Positions 34,423-46,049 of a stretch of DNA of 64,000 bases are shown piece after piece. Position 1 is the first letter of the stretch. Each line of letters starts with the position of its first letter. The notes below the pieces were generated by a model. It had not been told where the DNA came from. It saw nothing but the letters and a program-made list of their open reading frames with translations, and searched no databases. Made by a program: the position numbers and the translations under genes. The stretch is from positions 2,108,001 to 2,172,000 of the forward strand of contig JAJEKV010000011.1 in assembly GCA_021234155.1 (NCBI GenBank), given 5' to 3'. Origin of the DNA: Isoetes taiwanensis (Eukaryota; Streptophyta; Lycopodiopsida; Isoetales; Isoetaceae).

Positions 34423-35516
34423 CGAAGGAGGAATAGAGGGCACGGGAGAAAGGAGAAGGGGGGCGTGCAGAAAGAGAAGGGAAAAAAAAAGAGAAAAGGG
34501 ATGAGGAAGGGGAAAAAAGGAAGGCATGAGAAAAGATAAAGGAAAAAGAACAAAGGAGGAGGAATGAGAAGGAAAAAGGGCACAGGGAAAATGGGAAGAG
34601 GGAAACGGTGGGAAAAGAGAAGGAAAAAAATGCACTAGAAAAAAGAAAGGGAAAGACAAAAAGAAAAAGGAGGCAGAGAGGGGAAAAAGGGAAAGGAAAA
34701 AAGAAGGCGAGACGGGGAAGGAAAAAAAAAGAAAATAGAAAAATGGCAAGAGGAAAAGCAGGAAATGAGAAATGGAAAAGTGAAACATGAAAAAAAAAGA
34801 GGGAAAAGAAAATGGAGAATAGAAAAAAAGAAAGTGTGGGGAAGGGAAAATGGAAAAAAGGGAAGAGGGAAAGGGGAAAAGAAAAAGGAAAAAGGGCATG
34901 AAAGATAGGGGAAGAGGTAAAGGGTGAAGAAAGGAAAAAATTGCGTAGGAAAAGGGAAAGAGAAATGGAAAAGAAAGGGGGGACAAAGGAAAGAGAAGGG
35001 AAAAAAAAAACAACGAGAAAAGGGGAAGACGGAAAGGGTGGGAAAAGGAGGAAAAGAAAAGGGAAAAAGAGAGAGAAAAACGATGGAAAAAAAAAGCATG
35101 GGAAAGGGAAAAGAAAAAGCAAAAAAAGGAGGAGGGTAGGGAAAGGAGGAGAAGAGGCACGTGAAAAAGGTGGGGAAAAGAGAACAAAAAAAGGGCATGA
35201 GGAAAGGGAAAGGAAAAAATTAGAGGGAAATCGAAAAATAGACGGGAAAAGGGCACCAGAAAAAAAAGGGAAGAAGGAAAGGGAAAAGGAAAGGAAAGAG
35301 AAAAAAAAAGAAAAAAAAGAAAAGAAAAAAAAAGGAAAGCAAACGGGTATGGATAAAACGGGAAGAGAGGATAGGGGAAATATGAAAAGAGGCACATGAA
35401 ATGGTGGGAAAAGGAGAATGAAAAAAGGTATGGGAAAATAGAAAGAGAAAGAGAAAAGGAAAAGGAAAGAAGAAAGGAAAGAGAAAAAAGACACGGGAAA
35501 AAGAAGAAGGGCATGA
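34423..35516 (+). repeat. Polypurine tract of about 1.1 kb
   Basis: The plus strand is almost entirely A and G, in GGAAAAGG-type words. It is interrupted at irregular intervals of about 40-60 bp by short GGGCATGAG or GGGCACGGG words, suggesting a decayed minisatellite. Long ORFs on the opposite strand (all Phe, Ser, Pro, Leu) are a by-product of the composition. Confidence 0.95.
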
Positions 35517-36772
35517 TTTTTTGTTTTAATAGTTTATTAATATTAATAATTATTTTTTATATATACTATTTCATCAATATTAAACTATTCAATAATTATT
35601 ATTAAAATATTAACTTTATATGTTAATTAATTTCAATTTAAAACTCTTCTTAAAGTATTTTTGAAAGTGCTAAGAGTTTACAAATTGTTAAATTCTTATA
35701 ATATTTTTAAGTCAATCACTTACCAAACTATCTGATTTTATTTACCAATTATCCTGATTCTCAAATTTTAAATTTGTTGAATCACTGAAAATTAAAATTA
35801 TATATTCTCGAAATGTCTCATTCTAAATAGATTCAAGTGAAAATCAGTTGGAAAAGCAATTTTAGAAGAATTAAACATTACATATAATCTTAAAATAACA
35901 TTCTTGAAATACTATCTATTAAATCTGAATAAGTCCAGGTTTTGTTAAATATGTCATAAATGGAAAGACTTGGATTTAAATAGTTTCCAACTCTCACTCT
36001 GAGATAATATCTGGACGCAAATAGCCTCTATATTAATGCGTGCTTCAATGACTTCTGGTTGTGATAAGGAAGTTATGTCTACCACATTCACTTTTTTCTT
36101 GAACAAATATGTCTACTTCTACGTTCCACAAATCATCCAAAACAATCAACTTGCTCACTTGGCTTTTATGCTTATCTTCTGTCTTCATTGATATGCTTAT
36201 GTGCTTGTGCTTGGAAATCTTGCAATCCTAAATCCTTTCCCAGTTCACTAACAGAAGAAATATGCTTCACTTTTGCTTGAAAATCTTGCATTTTGAATCC
36301 TTCCCCATACATTCTTACTTCCAAAATAGGACTGTATTTTAGGTCTATCAATTATTGCGCTAGTTATATTGTAGCTCCTCCCATGCCATGGAGTGCAATA
36401 ATTTTTGAACCACTTATTCCTCAATTATATTTTCTCTTCCAACCAAATCTTGCCACTGAATACTTGTCCATTCGTTCATTTCTGCTAAATGACTTCATGG
36501 TAGTGAGGCTAACAACAAATGGTCTCCACCTTTTCATGTGCCCCTTTTCAAGTTTTTGTGGATTCACCAATCTGGTTGATAATTTGTTTCATTTTTTTAA
36601 CATCTTTAGCTAGCTATCAACAGACCTTTCTTAATTTTATGTAAACAAGCAATTACAGACCCATCTTCAACGAATCCATATATGGAAAGGCTTAGGAGGA
36701 AAACTTACTTGAAAATTACGTTTTGAGGTAGGACGGAAAGATGAAACCAAGTATAAAGACTCATTAAAAAAC

Positions 36773-36812
36773 TATTCTATTCTATTCTATTCTATTCTAT
36801 TCTATTCTATTC
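36773..36812. repeat. (TATTC)8 microsatellite
   Basis: Eight perfect copies of the pentanucleotide TATTC (equivalent to ATTCT). Confidence 0.95.
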
Positions 36813-38877
36813 TTTCTTCAGATCTACCTACTAAGCTTCGCAAAATTGGAGTTGAGCAATTGCTCTTCAAAAATAGGCTCTATCTCATTCAAAAAATTAG
36901 ACAAAAAATCCAGCGGCTGCTTGAATCATTCGCATTCTTTTTTACATTTTACAATGTGCTGCATGTCTGTATAGAGTTTCTTTACGACCCTTGTTAAAAG
37001 CTCATAAATCAGCTTCGACCAATGTCTGCTGCGATGCTTATAGGATCCGCCATGATAATCTACCTCAAACAACTTAATAGTCCAGCCCTTCTTCAAATCA
37101 AGAAGTGCAAACCATGTTTTGGGGCCCTCCATATCTGCAAAACACATTTTGGGTGGGACCCTCTTAATATGAAAGACTTATTGAAATGCATCTTGCCCAT
37201 CAATGAACCAATTCATGATCTTATCGTTTCTGTCCTATTCTATTTTGTTCGTCTCAATTCATGGCACATGCAAAATTTTGTTGTAAACACTATGCTTCAA
37301 ACTTTACTCTGCATTGGATAATAACGTTTATAAAAACATGGCATGAGGGGGTATTTTTAGAGTCAATATTAGATCATGGTATTTTCAATTGGGATATGCA
37401 TCTTATCTTCACAAGGTACACCCCTAAACTGATGACTATATTTGAGGTTGAACTTGTCCATATTAAAATAATATTTATCTACTTACCTACCTACGTACCC
37501 ATCTAAACTATATCAATTGTAAGAAAAGTTAATGGAGACAAGACTTATAAAGCAAACATTAGCGTCTATGGGCTGCTCATAGATATGTTGTGTGGATGCT
37601 AAAAATAACTATTCTATATTATCAGGGATAATTCCATTGACAACACATTCAAAAACACCATGGTATAGATAACCACACTCATTATGAACAAATATTTCAT
37701 AAGCTATCAATAAAGTACATTAAGGTTCCTTCTACAATAAATCAAATATGAAAGAATTTACATAACATACCTATACAAGAAATTTAATGTGGCGACTTGT
37801 GATGTCAAAGAAAAAATGGTGCTTGAAATTGCAAGATTACATCAGATTCCCTAGCAATTCATTTATATTAGGGAAGGTAAAGGAGGGGCTATATTGAAAC
37901 ATGCTTATTGTCAATGAGGACAACAAAATTTATGGGGTTTAACTTGTTATTTTAATCAAGTTGATTGGTGAAACTATTTTTTTAAAAATATGAATCCCCA
38001 TGGTTTGAATGTGAATCTAGCAAGAGACTGATCTCTTGGTGGTTTCTAGCAGGCATCATTCTTTGCAACTTGCTATTCTGTACAAGTTGGATGGTCAAAT
38101 CTTTTCAAATATCAGTAATTTGCACTAACTTTACAAATGTGATGTCTAATGCTTGGTTAAATAGAGAAGGGAGATTCAATGTCGAGGTATCGCTGTCTCT
38201 TTGGGGCAGTTCTCCTTCCTCCTCACTTGCTTTGTAACATTACCATTCTTTTAATATATTGATGACACAGTTCTTCAAAAAGAAATTTTTTTTACTAGTT
38301 CTTATTTTATGGTGTGGCCAGGAGGCTTGGGGATTAATGTTGTTTTAGGTAGATATTCTAGCCAAATACAAGTGGAGCAATGCCACTGTTACGACCTTAC
38401 GATATTAAGCACTAGGAAATCACAAGATTTGTTGAATTTAGGACTAAATTAATGCTTGTTGCAGGTAGAAAAAGCTATCAATAAGGATCATTATACCCAA
38501 TAGTCGCGACAAATAAAAAACATATTGGCGGCAACTTCTTGTTGCTATTATCAAATTTATGATTATGCTGTATATATATTACCTGATAGCATGTATAAGA
38601 AAGCAAAAGGGTGCTTTGAATGTGGTTTTTCCGAAGCTGGTGATTCACCACTTCCCACCCATCTCCTTGCACGAGGATAATGTTTTGATGCTAATCTTTA
38701 CGCTTTACTCATGGACTGATCCGCTAATGTATTGAGCGATAATGTTATTTGCATGGTTAATCTAATCACGTTACTAGAAACATCACCAGAATTTGGGAGC
38801 GAGCAATAAAATCAAAGATTAGGTTTGGCAATGGATGAAGTTAATCCTTATGGAACTCAATTGATCGCATGGTCAAC

Positions 38878-39030
38878 ATGGCCATTACCCTGTGGTTACT
38901 CATGAAGACTAATTTGAATGTTGACATTGGTTCTACTAGTATCACAGGTGGAACCTTTAGCAATTGCATAATTCTTCCTGGAGATGGCAGCTTCGATTTA
39001 GGGGAGCTTGTCAAGAAGACATTGAAATGA
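38878..39030 (+). CDS. Possible terminal exon of an unknown protein
   Basis: The frame MAITLWLLMKTNLNVD ... LPGDGSFDLGELVKKTLK ends at TGA 39030. The composition and the polar, Gly-rich ending look like a genuine C-terminus, but no upstream exon can be joined with confidence and the family is not recognised. It could also be a fragment. Confidence 0.25.
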   Translation: MAITLWLLMKTNLNVDIGSTSITGGTFSNCIILPGDGSFDLGELVKKTLK

Positions 39031-39168
39031 AAATAAATGATGTTAGTCACAGAGCAGTGACTTTAGTGCTGCTGTGTTTTTATTTCTGCTTTGTTTTCAG
39101 TGTGAATTTTGAATCTATCATCATTTTGAGAACTTGGATGAACTTGCAAATCTGAACTTGGAATTGTA

Positions 39169-39283
39169 TAGGGGAAGGAAAGCAGGGGCTCCCCTTCCGC
39201 TTAATCGGCAGGGGCCCCGCGACCGGCGGTAGCCGGGAGCGGGTCTGACGATTCTTGCGGAAGGGGAGCCCCTGCTTCCCCTA
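39169..39283. mobile_element. GC-rich fold-back element (MITE-like), about 115 bp
   Basis: The ends TAGGGGAAGG and CTTCCCCTA extend inward through AGCAGGGGCTCCCCTTCCGC and its reverse complement, with one 4-nt indel between arms. The GC content contrasts with the AT-rich surroundings. No clear target duplication. Confidence 0.75.
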
Positions 39284-39675
39284 CAAAATAGAAGTAGGGG
39301 AGCTAGTTTTTGGATTTTTTCTTGCTTTTCACAGAACAGATTTGAACAGTTCTTGAATGGATTTGAAGGGATTCAGTGAAGTTCAGACATCTATTGATAG
39401 ATTCGATGCTGCCCTGCGAAGTTCCTGCCCTAGGAAGTCTGTATACTCTAAGATGCAGCGCCTTGCAAATAGCAAAGAACATCTAAGAACCAAGAACAGC
39501 TGAATAACAGGCGCAGCCGGTCAGCCGGAATGAAGCAACCCAACTTCCATTCCATAGTATTGGGCGATGACACGCGTCACCTTATAACAACGACCCTACT
39601 ATTTTGTAAATGGAAATCTGAACTTATGAATGTGTAAATTGCTCAATTATAATTACTTTTGTATTGACATTCTTA

Positions 39676-39861
39676 GGGTGCTTTCCCATGGACGGACGGA
39701 CCTGGATGAGGTCAGACCCAGGTCCAGAAGTAATCGTCGGGATTACTTTCCAACTGAGGTTCTTAACCTCAGCCAGCGACTCAGGGAGCTCATGGGAACA
39801 TCGGAATAGAAGACCGGACCTTCTGAAAACCTGGAGGTTTTCTGCCCATGGGAAAGCGCCC
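39676..39861. mobile_element. 186-bp MITE with TTA target duplication (Tourist/PIF-Harbinger-like)
   Basis: Terminal inverted repeats GGGTGCTTTCCCATGG and CCATGGGAAAGCGCCC differ at one position and are flanked by TTA on both sides. A 3-bp TTA duplication is typical of PIF/Harbinger elements; assignment to that superfamily is inference. Confidence 0.65.
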
Positions 39862-40842
39862 TTAACCATATTCTGGAGTGCATTCGGGGCCAGGAATACT
39901 AGGGTAAGGGCACAGAAAAATGTTCGCCGCCGAAAACGCGAAATGCCGGCCACAACACAACGGAGAGCGTTGATGCATCTGGGGGCGCCCGCCCGTTTCC
40001 CGACTTCCTCAAGGCCTTGAAGGTAATATCCTAATCTTCTACTCATAACTTTGCAGATTTCCAAGAGTTCTGATATTTTTGCTTTGCAACATGCTAGCCT
40101 GTTACGGAGTTGGAGTGAATGAGAGGGTCTTGGTGTTAGTATTCTTCAGTGTAAGTGAGTTAAAGAGACTCTGATAGGCCTACAGAAATTAAGCAAGAGT
40201 GGTTCTTTGATGTTTTGGAATACGAGAAAATGATGTCTTCTATATAACTGGCATATTGCTGCAGCGTTTTGCTAGTGTAAATTAGCATCTTCTACAATTG
40301 GCACTATGTATATAAGCAGCAGCAGGTTTGGTTTAAAAACAAGTTTAAATGTAGCAATACCTGGTATAAATGTAGTAAAACCTGGTCATTTGTTCCGGAT
40401 TTTATGATTATAAAAAAAAAATCTATGCTATGTTTGCAATACAGAATATCTTTTACTTTTGGAACATTTATTGGACCTCCCTTTTTCGTTTTCTTTTATT
40501 ATTTTGCTGGAATGGTTTCTGGGCACTTCGGTTGCTGACAGCTTGGCTACTGGATCTAGAGATGGAATTTTTATCGGATGGCTCTGCATATTAGGAGGAA
40601 TTGGGGGTAATTGGCTGTTTCAATGGTTGATTACTTGTCAATTTCAAAGCAAAGGCCTTTTCAGTGTTGTTGACACCTTATTCCATCATTCACATGTGGG
40701 GCTCCCCCCACTTCAGATCACATTCAGTTGCACTATATTGTTTCAATCAAACTATTCTGTTATGCACATTACCTTTTTTATTCTGGAGAACTAAAAGATA
40801 CTTCTAATTCTTAGTATGTAGGTATCATATGAATTAGGTGTA

Positions 40843-41430
40843 TCCACCAAGAGAAGTCGGGAGGGCGGCGAGTTGTGTACAATTAGATATGATGAATGTT
40901 GCATGTTTTGCCGCGCGCAGCTCACCACTCGCCCTGCTTTCTTTGGTGTGATGAGCATAATCACAGGAAGTGCAAGAACAACTAAGAGATTACTTCCGCG
41001 GACTGTAACAAGGTATGCAAAGGCATTTGTTATTCTGCAATATACCATGGAATTGAAAGACTGCTGGGACCTGGATTATGTGATACAGATTTGATGGTCC
41101 ACCAAGGGAAGTCGGGAGGTCGGCGAGCTGTGTACGACCAGATATGACAAACGTTGCATATTTTGCCGTGCCCAGCTCGTCGCCCCCCCTGCTTTCTTTG
41201 GTGTGATGAACATCATCAGGAGGAAGTGTGCAAGGATGACCAAGGGTTACTTTTATGGATTGTGAGTCATCAAAACACGGTATCTGCTAGGTTTTTTTGT
41301 GTTCTGCAATATGCTATGGAATTGGAAGACGTTTTATGATGAAATATACATGTTTTGCTGTGCGCAGCTCCCCGCACTTCTTTGGTGAATCAAGGTGGCG
41401 TAACAATGACCAAAGACTACATTATCTCTA
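40843..41430 (+). repeat. Degenerate tandem duplication with a Cys-rich coding-like frame
   Basis: Three successive units (about 40843, 41097 and a shorter one from about 41341) are related. In units 1 and 2 one frame reads ELCTIRYDECCMFCRAQL and ELCTTRYDKRCIFCRAQL, each followed by PAFFGVM. The conserved Cys pattern C-x3-YD-x2-C-x2-C suggests a former zinc-binding exon that was tandemly copied. Stops separate the units. Family unknown. Confidence 0.5.
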
Positions 41431-42986
41431 GAGGTATGAGAATGGTGATTATTCATTTTAGGGTTCTGGCATGTTTTCTTTTGTGTCATTACATTTTTGG
41501 CACGAGGACGGCGGTGCATTTTTTTCTTATCATTTCTTCACCAGCCAGTATCGTTTACGTCAAGGTAAGGTCGGATTAGTTTTTTTTTGTCGTAGTATGT
41601 AGCCAGAGGTTTACAAATCTCTTATTTGCTCTGCTAACATTAATGCAAATGCTATATGCACCTGCAGGGTAAGAGATGGAGCAACCATTTTTTGAGCCAC
41701 ATGTCAGAATGGTAGAGAGCACAAGCTATTCTTCCATCTGCTCCCATCTCTGGATCGGAATGAAAATATGAAGTACAGTACTGTTTTGATTTAGTCCATC
41801 CAACTGGTTTTTTTTTCATGTAAAGCGTCTTTTGTTCCAGTGTTTTTCAAGTGTTATCAGAGCCATTATGTTGCCTATAGCTTCTTCTATGGGAACTCAA
41901 ATCTACTTTCTTTCCCCTTTATATTTCCTTGCAACAGAGAGAAACATTCCCTAGCGTTGGCATGCATCCTTTTCTCATGGCTTGCAAAACCTAGTTTCAA
42001 ATATGATGCTGGTCCGTTTGTTGAATTTGTTGCCCTATGTATGCTCTTCAACATCTGGAGATACTTATTTTTGAGAAATAAGAGAATTCTCCGATGAAAT
42101 CTTGCCGTGATACTGGAATAAGCATGATGGTTAGGTGTGATGAGGACAGATTGATTGATGGTGGAGGTTTCAAGCATATAGAAACCATGGATTGTTCCTT
42201 AATTTGTGGTTTTTTTTATCTGGTCATATTGCATTGAGATTCTTTACTTACTCTTGAAATTCTCTACTTACTCTTTGGCGGAGCACTTCATTTTATTGCA
42301 ATGGTATTTAGCATACAAATAATAATTTTATAGGAACTTGGAAGTTTTGGTCATAGAAGAGATATGATAACCTTCGATAAAAATTCTAAAGGGTATTTTG
42401 GACATTTTAGTTGGATTTATATTAATCAACTCCAATCTTTGATGCAAGAACCTTAACCTCTGTGCAACAAAGAGCTTTAATATCTAGGAATCTGAACACC
42501 ATTCTGGCAAATGCAAGGAACCTGACATTATCCTGCGATATGCTATGAAGCTTTTGGATTTGTGTATTTGACTGAACCTGGGCTTTTCTATTCACTGTTC
42601 AATTCTTCTACAATCCATTATTACATTGCAACGACATATTTGTTAAAGGTACAAGTTTGCAAAGCAATACATGTTTTATTTGGGTGTCTCTTTCCCAAAT
42701 CGAAATGAAGTTTCTTGAGAGCGTACATGTAGTTTGCTTGGCTTGTTATGATCTATCAAACCAAATGGTTCCAGTTTGGGTAGCATCCTATCTTATAAGT
42801 GGTCATTCTCAAAGTCAACGTTGCATTGTTTGAATATACCTTTGTTATACTCTTGCGAGAGAATAAAAAAAGCCAAATGGGATGGCTAGATATATCTAGC
42901 GAATGTAAAGTGTATAAAATTAATATCATTTATGATTAATATCTAATATAGTTTGCTCAATTCGTTTTGTATTTGGGGAGGGTATT

Positions 42987-43217
42987 TTGGCAATGGTGGG
43001 GACTATGATTTCGGTATCGTATTGTATGGAAAATGGTATAATTTGCCATGTGAGAGGAGCTTGGATGGTTATTGCTATTTTGGGTGCTTGGCAACTGCCT
43101 TTTTTCATGGATGTTTTTGCAAAGGTTCAGTTGCAGCAACCAATTTTGGAAGGCACGAGCCAATTTTTATGGTGCCCTGTGATATGCGTCCAACGCAGCC
43201 CCGCGTGCCTGGGCTAG
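42987..43217 (+). other. Coding-like hydrophobic stretch, unassigned
   Basis: A frame with MVGTMISVSYCMENG, RGAWMVIAILGAWQLPFF and LQQPILEGTSQFLW has membrane-protein composition, but it lacks any family signature I know and runs into unrelated sequence. It may be an exon or an exon relic. Confidence 0.2.
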
Positions 43218-43284
43218 AGATGGCCGATCTCTTGCACTCGAACCAGTCTGCTTTGTCCTCTGATAGCAGCGCTGAGGGATTCGG

Positions 43285-43358
43285 ATGGCTGAGCCGATTG
43301 CAGGAGCTTCGTAGGATTCCGGCTGGCTGAGCCGATTGCAGGAGCTTGGAGGAATGGA
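43285..43358. repeat. Short direct repeat
   Basis: GGCTGAGCCGATTGCAGGAG occurs twice about 38 bp apart, each time after a GATTC or GATTCCG word. Confidence 0.8.
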
Positions 43359-43362
43359 TAGC

Positions 43363-43450
43363 AGCATGGAGCGAGCAGGTGGAGCAGGGGCAGTTTGACT
43401 TTGCCTTTGGTGAAGCAAGCTTTGCTTGCTTGTGGGTTCAAATCCCATAT
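43363..43450 (+). mobile_element. Possible tRNA-derived SINE head (B-box with T-arm)
   Basis: GTGGGTTCAAATCCCAT near 43431-43447 forms a five-pair stem with a seven-base loop and matches the pol III B-box (GGTTCAAATCC). A poor A-box candidate lies about 60 nt upstream (TAGCAGCATGG). No acceptor stem is present, so this is not a tRNA gene. A SINE head is only a suggestion. Confidence 0.25.
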
Positions 43451-44037
43451 TCGTTGTGGATGTTTTCTATTTGCAGAGTAGGGGCGGTGGAGCGAGCAAG
43501 GGCGGCTTCTGCTGTGTTTAGGTTTTCTGGTACCAGGGGAATCGATTTCTGCAGGTCCTCCGCTTGAGCTCCATGGGCCAGGGCTTCCGATTGAGTTGCA
43601 GCGCTTGCGATTAGCCTTTTTTAGTCTGATCTATATTGTTTGCATTTATGTTCCCTTTTTTTCGAGCTCCAAGCTATGTGAATACAAGATTGCACTCTTA
43701 CTCTTTTGGGCACCATGTAGATGTTGGTGCTTTTCAGAGACTCAATTTGAAGAAGAAAGGATCATATCGGATTCTGCTCTCTTTCATTCCACTTTGTAGT
43801 TTGTTATCTGACTTCAACTATACAGAAGGTGCTGAAGCTATGGTGGCTTTTAATAGGGGCAGGCGCTATGGCGGAAGGCCCTGCCAGTTTATACTATGGC
43901 AGGACTGGGTGCAGCAAATTTATTGGCACCATTGGGTTTTTTTTATCTTAGCTTCCTTTTTTTTTTTCCGCTGCAACCATAGGTTCGTTCTACACCATTG
44001 ACATTGGCATGCAATTTTTCTCTCAAAATTCTAATGG

Positions 44038-44081
44038 CCATTGATCTGGCACAATACCTAGAATATTCGCCAGATCAATGG
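44038..44081. repeat. 13-bp perfect inverted repeat with 18-nt loop
   Basis: CCATTGATCTGGC and GCCAGATCAATGG are exact reverse complements. There is no following T-run, and the function is unknown. Confidence 0.85.
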
Positions 44082-44422
44082 TTGGGAATAAAACTTGAAC
44101 GTGACGCCATAATACTTGGAAAAAACGAACAGGAACATGGAGCGATTACATATAATAAAGGGTAGAACCTCCATAAGATCACTTCTAGGTCCATACCCCA
44201 CTTATATTTAGCATCCTTTGGCACATGTACATCTTTAAATGAAAAATGCTTTCACTTCATGCATGGGCAAGAACATCCACAATTTTGTACTTAGTTTTGC
44301 GAACTGTATGCCCAAATTTAGACCCATTAAAATACATATAATTATTTACACATGCAAAATTAACGTGTTATGTGGATAGGTAGATAGTATTTTTACGTGT
44401 TATGTGCAACTATTACTAGAAA

Positions 44423-45102
44423 GGAAAAAACTACAAAATATCACATACCCCTGAGTTTTGATAATTTTTTGAGATGCCCTTGATCAAAATACAAAGTATT
44501 GTGTATCTTTTAAGATTTTTCAAATGCCCTTAAGATTTTACATTAATTTTCCAAATGCCTTTAAGTTTTCTTTGAATTTCCTAAACGCCCTTGAGAACTA
44601 GAACACGAGTTTCTTTCAAATTTCAAATGCTTCAAAATTCACCAAATACTCTTAGACCTTGCATGTGAATGAACTATGATCTCTGCCCTTGCATCCTTCA
44701 CTACTTCTTAACTCCTACAAATCCTCTTTCTTGATTTCATTTGGCTACAATAAGTTGTTATTGTAAATTGGATTGAATTAGTGCTTTCGACACGAGGATC
44801 ATTGCAAGTCGCTAGAGGAAATCAATGGGCTGAGAGCAAATCAATGGAGCAGAAATTAATTTGGTGTCTTGCCTTCCTTTAAGGTACTGAGAATAGAAAT
44901 AGTCATCTTTGCTAAAAGGCGCTATGAATATCTGTTACAAAAGGGTATTCCATGAAATACGAAAAACTAGAGGGCATTAGGTGAAACTTAAAATTTTGTA
45001 CAGAGGGATATACGTTGACTAAGGGCATCTCCGTAATTTATTTAAACTCAAGGGTATGTCGTGAAATTCGTCAAAATATAAGGGTATTTTGTAGTTTTTC
45101 CC
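44423..45102. mobile_element. 680-bp MULE-type MITE with 9-bp target duplication
   Basis: The left end GGAAAAAACTACAAAATA and the right end (reverse complement) GGGAAAAACTACAAAATA are matched. The 9-bp sequence TACTAGAAA directly flanks both ends (44414-44422 and 45103-45111). Nine-base duplications are characteristic of Mutator-like elements. The interior consists of diverged inverted copies of AAATGCCCTTAAG / AAGGGCAT-type words, with no coding capacity. Confidence 0.85.
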
Positions 45103-46049
45103 TACTAGAAATTCACATCCATGCTCATACACTTCAATGCCAAGTACACATTTACTATTGCATGTTGGCAATCTCAGATCCCAACATGTCATGTCTGTAT
45201 TCAAACATTTGCTATTGATTATTCCTAGTTATTCAACATACATAACTAATGATAATAGCATTCATGACGGTAATTGTACAACACCAGTGCCAATCACAGT
45301 AAGAATGTAGTTGAACAATCATATCACACATATCACATGACAATGCATTAATCTTGAGCTTTGGCTTATGTGTGCCAATGTGGGGAACACGTTTACCAGT
45401 ACTACTTTTAAGGACTGAGTCATGAACATAAAAGTCTTTGTTCTTATGAATTGTCATGGATTACAATGCATATAGTGTCTAGACATTCGATGCGCGTGCA
45501 GACATTGCTTGTGGACAACAATGAGATGGTAATATAGTCAGTTGCTAGGTACCATTCTTGTTCGTTAGGATCACAATGAGATTATAGGTGATAGGGCAGT
45601 TGGTGGGTGGGCATTGTCTGATGACTAAAGGACTCTATATTAGATTTCACTTACTATCTCCTTGGAAGTTTGAAAGGTGAAGGGGGCGAGGGAGTTGGCA
45701 CTAGGGTTAGGTGATAACTAAGGTAAGGGTAAGATATGGGATAAAGGACTAGGCACGAGCCACAGAGTCATGACCATTGTGAAAGTGAACAGTGCAAGGA
45801 TAAAGTGGAACATGGTAGTGGCAGGACAGTACGACAGGAAGCAGAGTTGGCAGCGGAATGGATGTCTTTTTTTAATAGTTTAACAGGGCCATGCAGATTG
45901 AAATGATTAGGTTGATCAGGACCATATCTTAAAGGCAAGGGTTATGAAAGGGACAACTTCAAACAGAGCTATTTCACGGTTGGAGATTAGTTGATTCCGA
46001 TGGCGAGCAATCAGAGAACGAAAACTTGACTTCCAGAAGGAATGTCTCA

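Larger units (their letters stand above)
35520..39168. other. AT-rich DNA with no assigned gene
   Basis: Contains the TATTC microsatellite and a short unassigned minus-strand frame (36926-37147, with PKTWFALLDLKKGW). A 50-codon plus frame at 38878-39030 (DIGSTSITGG, LPGDGSFDLGELVKKTLK) looks like the last exon of a gene, but I cannot assign either frame. Confidence 0.4.

Noticed and set aside
34382-35514. Two long minus-strand ORFs of about 370 codons, rich in Phe, Ser, Pro and Leu
   Set aside because: They are by-products of the polypurine tract: the opposite strand of A/G DNA rarely makes stops. Two frames are open at once, and there is no domain.
39624-40064. Overlapping ORFs of 118-146 codons on both strands
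   Set aside because: They run through the TTA-flanked MITE; the openness on both strands reflects GC content and there is no recognisable domain.
40459-40794. 111-codon hydrophobic ORF
   Set aside because: It begins at a non-ATG codon, no splice context or family is evident, and T-rich DNA gives hydrophobic frames by chance.
43431-43447. Possible tRNA gene from a T-arm-like sequence
   Set aside because: There is no acceptor stem, D-arm or anticodon arm; only a possible SINE B-box remains.
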